Shown here piece by piece: positions 58,900 through 64,000 of a stretch of 64,000 nucleotides of DNA. Under the pieces are notes generated by a model. That model ran no database searches. It saw only the letters and a program-made list of their open reading frames with translations, and was not told where the DNA came from. Every line of letters begins with the position of its first letter. Within the stretch, counting starts at the first letter, position 1. Origin of the DNA: Leptodontidium sp. MPI-SDFR-AT-0119 (lineage: Eukaryota; Ascomycota; Leotiomycetes; Helotiales; Leptodontidiaceae); NCBI GenBank assembly GCA_020726505.1, contig JAHLEZ010000006.1:2852001-2916000 (forward strand). The letters run 5' to 3'. Both the position numbers and the translations under genes were made by a program.

Positions 58900-60180
58900 C
58901 TAGTGGCTTTAGACTATAGGCAACCCCTTCTATAGACTAGAGAAAATCTAAAGATACACCAACTACTAATTTACAAGCGATATAAGAGTAAATTAGGACC
59001 CTTAGGGAGAAGAACAATGCCCTCGATAGCCTTGTTATCGAATATCGCCGGATGTACGGCGATGACTTTAGCTAATACTCCCCGAACGTAAGGAAGAGGA
59101 CATAGCGACTTTAGTAGATAAAACCTAAAGGTAGCGCAAATACTACGGAAGATCGTCCGCTAGTCGCCGAAGAGTCTTAGGTTCCCCGCCGAGAAAAGGG
59201 GAAATATATAATTTTATCGGAATACAAAGGGAAGAATTAGCGAGAGTTAACGGAATATTTATAAGCTTATAATCGTGTCTTTAATTACAATAATAAAGGG
59301 TTCCTTACCGACATAGTCAAGATTAAATAAGTAGCGATATTACTTTATAAAGAGCCGGCGAATACCTAAGAAAGGTTTAAGAAGTATAATCCTAATACCT
59401 TTAATACGATAACTTAGGAGTCTTATAAGGAGTTTCTAGCGAACCTCCAGTTACTCCTTGTCTCGAGACAAGTAGTTAACTTTTACGCTCATAAGACAGC
59501 TCGACAAAGACTTAGCTAACTTATCCTCGAATTTATTAACTATCTCGAGGGAAAGGAAGAATAACTTAAGCTATTTACTTAATATTAATTACGAGATATC
59601 CTCTTTAATAAGATTTGATTAGAAATTCGCTAGAGAATCGTTAAAAATAAGTAGGCTAATATACTATAAATAAGGGAAGATGTTATTTTAGTAGTAGCCC
59701 TTTAAAAGGCATATACCTTACCTAAGGGAAATAATAGCAATAAGAGACTTAGAGAGCTAAAAGACAAGAAAGGAGAGTCCTCCTAAAAAGCCCCGCGAAA
59801 GACCGGCGATAAGTAAGAGAGTCCTCGCCCTAATCGATCCGGATTAGAAAGAAGCAACCCTAATAAGACCCTAGTACGAGGGAAATACAAAGGGTTTAAT
59901 AAGTCAAAGACTTAATACTTTAAGTGTTAAGAGCTTAGCTACTACGCTAATAAATGCCCTAAAGTAAATAACGAAGGCTTACTAAATAGGAACTAAAAGA
60001 ACGCCTGACTCACGGCTACGTCTACGTCTCCTCTAAGATCGTTAAGTAAAAGAATAAAAATTTAACTAAAGATACTAACGAGTAGAGAGTAAAAGAGCCT
60101 CACTGCCCTTATTAATAGTAAGGCGAAAGACAATTTTGTCTCAAGACTAATAGTAAAAGAGTGCGATTTATAACTTATTA
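58900..60180 (+). pseudogene. Gypsy-4 gag with zinc knuckle (RIPed)
   Basis: A gag core can be followed at about 59180-59660. The zinc knuckle at 59916-59957 reads Y-F-K-C-*-E-L-S-Y-Y-A-N-K-C, i.e. C-x2-C-x4-H-x4-C with the first Cys and the His changed to Tyr by G-to-A/C-to-T and one codon turned into TAA. A basic stretch follows. In life it would bind element RNA. Confidence 0.75.
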
Positions 60181-60401
60181 GCGAAGGGTTAAAGACATTT
60201 TAGACATTACTTAAGAACGAAGGTATTATTTACAGCACTGCGCTCGCCTAAGTAAAGATTACTAATACCCTTAAATAAACTAAGCTAGATGCGCTCCGGC
60301 TAAGGGTCATCGATATGCCGAGCATTGACCTGATTCTAGGGTAGCCTTAATTAGAGGATATTAATCCTTAAATTAGTTTTAAAACAAAGTAGTAAAGGTA
60401 C
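60180..60401 (+). pseudogene. Gypsy-4 protease C-terminal part
   Basis: The frame at about 60289-60375 reads LRLRVIDMPSIDLILG*P*LEDINP, the D-(V/I/L)-I-L-G-M-x-W-L end typical of Gypsy proteases, with Met/Trp positions now stops. The stretch is less RIPed than its surroundings. The TRIM interrupts the element at 60401. Confidence 0.7.
60398..60401. repeat. Target-site duplication of the TRIM (GTAC)
   Basis: GTAC at 60398-60401 is repeated at 61379-61382, exactly outside both LTR ends. Confidence 0.85.
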
Positions 60402-60554
60402 TGTGGTGGGGATGGCACGTGAGAGCTTGTCAGCTGACTTGACTACCCCTTTATATAGCCGGCTGCCAGCTGTAGAGTTACATCCACAGAACATATACAA
60501 CAAATACTACTTTTGGCTCTTTTGTCGATACGATTGGGCTTTGTCCCCTTCACA
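60402..60554 (+). repeat. TRIM 5' LTR (153 bp)
   Basis: Starts TGTGGTGGGGATGGCACG and ends CCCCTTCACA. TATA-like CTTTATATAGCC lies near 60451. Confidence 0.95.
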
Positions 60555-61225
60555 TTTTGGTGACCTACGCAGGGAGTGTTAAGATGCGCGTGTGTATCTT
60601 TGGTCGAAGGCCCTTGAACACTTAGAACCTCTTCTCTTCGATTTGTAGTCAAGTTTGACGAAACATGAAGATATACCTCTCGTACACGATACTTTCGCAC
60701 ACGATGCCTTCGCACACGACGATACCTCCGCATACGATGCCTCCGCATACGATGCCTTCGTACTTGCCCGACGTACACTTCCTCTTCCGATACTCCTCCT
60801 CTCGTTAAGCACTCTTTGGCTCTTGCCAACCACACGACAACGATACCTTCAGAGAGCCATTAACTTGGTCTTTTCTGCCGAGCGGCATCATATATACCTT
60901 CTTCGATAGCCTCTGCGAGCTCTTCTTAACTTACCTCACTTCTACGACCACTTATCTCTTTCGATATGCCTCTGCAAGCTATCTCTTCGACTCTATACTA
61001 CGTACGATATTTCCACACTTCGACGCTCCGTATACTTCAACATACACATACACGCACTTGACCCCCCTTTCGCCGAGGCATCCGAAGGACAGATAGGTCA
61101 TTTACATGTCACTGGTTTCTGTATGTAAATTATACTACAACTGAATGTTTGGATAATGTTGAGGATCGGGTTTAGGGTTAGATAGCTGCCCGAGGGCGGG
61201 CAGAGCCTTTGAAGGGAGGGACGGA
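60555..61225 (+). other. TRIM interior with short tandem repeat
   Basis: After the primer-binding region (about 60557-60577) there is an array of 12-15 bp units of the type CGCAYACGATGCCTYCG at about 60685-60755. Open frames of 84-130 codons cross it on both strands (plus 60655-60909; minus 60443-60835, Arg-rich through the array). Their low-complexity sequence and mutual overlap argue against protein coding. A small dyad ATTTACAT/ATGTAAAT lies near 61101-61129. Confidence 0.75.
61210..61225 (+). other. TRIM polypurine tract
   Basis: GAAGGGAGGGACGGA directly before the 3' LTR; the unmutated counterpart of the Gypsy-2 tract at 20591-20606. Confidence 0.85.
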
Positions 61226-61378
61226 TGTGGTGGGGATGGCACGTGAGAGCTTGTCAGCTGACTTGACTACCCCTTTATATAGCCGGCTGCTAGCTGTAGA
61301 GTTACATCCACAGAACATATACAACAAATACTACTTTTGGCTCTTTTGTCGATACGATTGGGCTTTGTCCCCTTCACA
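61226..61378 (+). repeat. TRIM 3' LTR (153 bp)
   Basis: Same as 60402-60554 but for one C-to-T. Followed by GTAC. Confidence 0.95.
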
Positions 61379-61549
61379 GTACTTATATTAGCTAAATAAT
61401 ACTTGTAATCTTAGTATTATGAAGTCATATGAATTCTCTTAACTTATTCAGAAAAAGGAGTTCCCTACGTATACTATAATACTTAACTTGAATATGTCAC
61501 GCCTACTAGACGCCGATAATACACTTATTATCCCCTAAAAGTACTATGA

Positions 61550-63020
61550 ATTTAAAGATGTCTTTTTTAAAGAGAAAAGTAATTAATTACCCCCTTTAAA
61601 GAGTCGGCAATACGCTATTAACTTAGAGCCAAATACAAGACCGCTTTACTCCCTTATTTATAACCTTTCCGAAATAAAGCTAGAGGTTCTTCGGGAATAC
61701 CTTAAGTCCTTTAAAGTAAAAGAATAAATACGGAAAAGTAAGAGCCTAGCTAGCGCCTTAATTCTCTTTGTACTAAAGAAAGATAGTAGCCTCCGATTAT
61801 ATATTAACTATTAAGCTTTAAATAAGATCACAGTTAAGGACCGGTATCTCCTACCTTTAATTAGCGAAACGCTAGATAAACTCCGGGATAAGAAGGTCTT
61901 TACTAGCCTAGACTTACAAAATATATACTATTATGTTAGAATTAAGGCGGGAGATAAGTAAAAGACTGCTTTTCGCACTTAATATAAGTATTACAAGTAT
62001 TAAGTTATATTATTTAAGCTATTTAATACACTAGCGACGTTCTAGGTATACATTAACGACGCGCTAGCGGGACTTGTAGACGTCATTTATGTCGTCTACC
62101 TTAATAATATCCTTATATACTCGGCAGACTCGACTTAGTATATAAACTATGTCCGCTAGGTCCTCGAAAGGCTATAACAGGTAAATCTCTTTGTTAAGCT
62201 ATTAAAATACTCGTTTAATACTAAGAGCGTAGAGTTCTTAGGCTATATTATATCCCCCGCTAAGGTATTAATAGAGCAAAGCCGGGTAGACACTATTAGG
62301 GAATAGCTAGAGCCTAAAAGTATTAGAGACGTTTAAGTTTTTATTAAGTTCGTTAACTTTTATTAGCGCTTTATCGCAAGTTTCTTGGCGATTACCCGGT
62401 TATTAATAAGTTTAATAAGAAGTAAAAAGAAAAGGCAACTTGCCCCTACCTTTTACTAAGGAACTACTAAGTAAAAGGCTTTTAATATATTAAAGGATAT
62501 ATTTATATTAGCCCCTTTTCTTATACACTTTAACCTAAAGAAGCTTATAAGGCTAAAGGCAGACGCCTCTAAGTTTACACTTATAGGGATTTTGTCTTAA
62601 CTTAAAGATTAGCTGGCGAGTAGCTAAATAAAGCTTGTCTAACACTTAATTACATTCTTTAGTAAGAAGCTAGAAAGTATAGAGTTAAATTATAAGGTTC
62701 ACAATTATAAGCTTCTTATAATTATTAAGTACTTTGTTTATTAGAGGCACTACTTAGAAAGTAATATAGCCCTTATTAAGGTGTTATTAGATTATAATAA
62801 TCTTCGTTATTTTATAAGTACTATAGTATTAAGCTAGTAGTAAGCTAAATAGGCCTTAGAGTTGTCTAAGTATAACTTCGTAATAGTTTATAAGCTAGGG
62901 AAAAAGAACCCGGTAGATAGATCTTCGCGTAGGCTTAATTATAGGCCGGCGGAGAATAAAGAGAACATTATACTCCTTACTTTATAAAATAAACTACAAA
63001 GTATAATTTAAAATAAGTTA
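61550..63020 (+). pseudogene. Gypsy-4 reverse transcriptase and RNase H (RIPed)
   Basis: The finger region (RLYINY, RIPed) is at about 61793-61812. LLPLISETLDKL is at about 61851-61886, FTSLDLQNIYYYVRI at about 61895-61940, and the catalytic YLNN at 62097-62108 is YLDD with both Asp lost. The connection and RNase H follow, with LKADASKFT near 62553-62579 and a LNYRPAENKE tail near 62936-62966. TAA/TAG interrupt it. The domains are clear and the product is inactive. Confidence 0.88.
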
Positions 63021-63049
63021 ATTCGCGTTCCTAATATAATTAATAATAT

Positions 63050-64000
63050 AACGGCGAGTATCCGGCGAGAAAGCGATTGTATATCGTGCCGGCTAACTTA
63101 AGTTTCTTAACTTACTAGCGACAATATAATATATAAGCTGTCGACTAAGGCCATAATAGCGACTTTTACGCTTGACTAGTAGTATATACTTATATAGCTT
63201 AGAAGTTCATAGAACTTTAGTTAGGGTTTAAATAACCTCTTACGAAACGCTAAAGAAAGGTATAACACTAGTTAGTATAATTATAAATATATTGTGCTAT
63301 AGTTTTTCATAGTAGAAGTTATAGAAGCCGAAACGGCGAATACTATGTCAAAATCGCTTCTTTTGTTACTCTTAAAGCTATAATAAAGGGACGCCTTAAT
63401 TATAAAAAGGCGTGCTCGATTATAAGATGTTAGGGATATAAATTAGAGTATTAACAACGACGGACTATTAAGACACCAGCGAATAGCTTACGTTTTACAA
63501 AACCCTACTATTCGTGCCGAAATCATAAAGATTTACTATAATAATCTAACTATAGGCTATTTTAATCATAATAAGACACTAAAGCTTATCTAGCGGAAAT
63601 ATTACTAGCCTAATATATCTAATAACGTTAAAGTATACGTTAAGAGTTATAATATTTATTAAAGGACAAAGGTAAGGCACACAAAGAAAGTTAGCGAAAT
63701 ATAAGCTCTTAGCTAGCTAAGTAAGCTATTTAAGTCAATTTTAATAGACTTTATTATAGATTTAATACTTTACAAGAGTAGTACTACTAGTAAAGTCGCC
63801 GACTACTTACTAGTAATTGTCGATAAATACACTAAAGATATTAAGTATATCCTTTACTTAAAAACTATTAACGCTTCGCAGTTAGCCCGTCTTTTTATTA
63901 ATTACTAATTTAAGGACTATAGGTTACCGGTATTAATTATTATAAATAAAGGCTTTGTGTTTACCTCGAGGTTTTGGAAAGAGTTATATTTCTACCTTCA
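63050..64000 (+). pseudogene. Gypsy-4 integrase, N-terminal and core part (RIPed, cut by window edge)
   Basis: The zinc-binding N-terminus is at about 63525-63650 (a GYFNHNKTLKLI segment with His and Cys positions partly changed). The catalytic core starts with IDFIID at 63744-63761, which keeps its Asp. The next conserved block reads IINKGFVFTSRFWKEL at about 63936-63983, where the second catalytic Asp is Asn. The third catalytic residue is beyond the window. Confidence 0.85.

Larger units (their letters stand above)
60402..61378 (+). mobile_element. TRIM: 977-bp miniature LTR retrotransposon, nearly un-RIPed
   Basis: Two 153-bp LTRs flank a 671-bp interior without any gag or pol. A primer-binding region TTGGTGACCTACGCAGGGAG follows the 5' LTR, and a polypurine tract AAGGGAGGGACGGA precedes the 3' LTR. 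I see one difference between the LTRs, a C-to-T in GCCAGC/GCTAGC, so insertion is recent and perhaps once touched by RIP. Its terminal signals match those of Gypsy-2 (2000-20886), and both have 4-bp target duplications. It must depend on enzymes of another element. Confidence 0.93.
58645..64000 (+). mobile_element. Gypsy-4: Ty3/Gypsy element, RIPed, runs off the right edge
   Basis: 5' LTR, gag with zinc knuckle, protease, reverse transcriptase, RNase H and the first part of integrase, all plus strand. A TRIM (60402-61378) is inserted between protease and reverse transcriptase. The 3' LTR is outside. The element marks the right border of the normal-composition island. Confidence 0.85.

Noticed and set aside
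60443..60909. Open frames in the TRIM, one Arg-rich
   Set aside because: They arise from the 12-15-bp tandem repeat, overlap on both strands and cross the LTR; no known domain.
61209..61391. 60-codon open frame
   Set aside because: It covers the TRIM polypurine tract and 3' LTR and ends just outside.
1..64000. CRISPR arrays, bacterial operons, ribosome binding sites, rRNA genes
   Set aside because: The direct repeats are LTRs or minisatellites, no spacer-repeat pattern exists, and introns and LTR elements mark this as eukaryotic DNA. No rRNA or convincing tRNA gene was seen.

Overview
Filamentous ascomycete (Pezizomycotina-type) chromosome segment. The evidence is spliceosomal introns in the one gene I can name, typical fungal Ty3/Gypsy, Ty1/Copia and piggyBac families, and the signature of repeat-induced point mutation (RIP). 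About nine tenths of the window is A+T-rich, full of TA, TTA and TAA and poor in CA/TG. Transposon reading frames carry dense TAA/TAG codons (CAA/CAG/TGG changed to TAA/TAG) and G-to-A or C-to-T replacements, but few frameshifts. I cannot name the species, and I computed no base composition.

Left block (1-31.3 kb). A Gypsy-1 copy on the minus strand runs in from beyond the left edge to 22334. It is split by a large Gypsy-2 element (2000-20886, plus strand), which is itself split inside its reverse transcriptase by a second Gypsy-1 (7783-14372, plus strand). A Ty1/Copia element follows (22528-30084), sitting in an older unidentified RIPed sequence.

Middle block (31.3-52.2 kb). A lightly mutated piggyBac element with normal base composition (about 31320-33340, minus strand) is followed by a third Gypsy-1 copy (33508-48011, minus strand). 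That copy contains a complete Gypsy-3 chromovirus (37078-44527) and two un-RIPed solo LTRs (34015-34176 and 47619-47909). From 48.0 to 52.2 kb lie fragments of an unidentified element, a 1.5-kb gag-only LTR element (49326-50830) and another solo LTR (51142-51291).

Normal-composition island (52.2-58.6 kb). It holds a broken copy of OLA1 (Obg-like ATPase, YchF family; minus strand, about 53742-52352) with a nonsense codon. It also holds an unrecognised minus-strand reading frame with an N-terminal membrane segment, one stop and two compensating frameshifts (55789-54473), about 2 kb without a recognisable gene, and two short tandem-repeat arrays. I see no gene here that is clearly intact.

Right block (58.6-64 kb). 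A RIPed Gypsy-4 element (5' LTR, gag, protease, reverse transcriptase, RNase H, start of integrase) runs off the right edge. A 977-bp miniature LTR element (TRIM, 60402-61378) with nearly identical 153-bp LTRs sits between its protease and reverse transcriptase. The TRIM shares its LTR ends, primer-binding region, polypurine tract and 4-bp target duplication with Gypsy-2, which suggests it moves with Gypsy-2 proteins.

LTR boundaries were set from TG...CA ends, equal lengths of the paired LTRs and target-site duplications. Subtracting the insertions from the third Gypsy-1 copy leaves about 6586 bp, against 6590 bp for the second, which supports the nesting model. Nothing in the window looks like a working host operon or gene cluster. 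The most novel items are the TRIM/Gypsy-2 pairing, the gag-only element, the piggyBac with its palindromic insertion context and the mutated OLA1 at the edge of the RIPed DNA.
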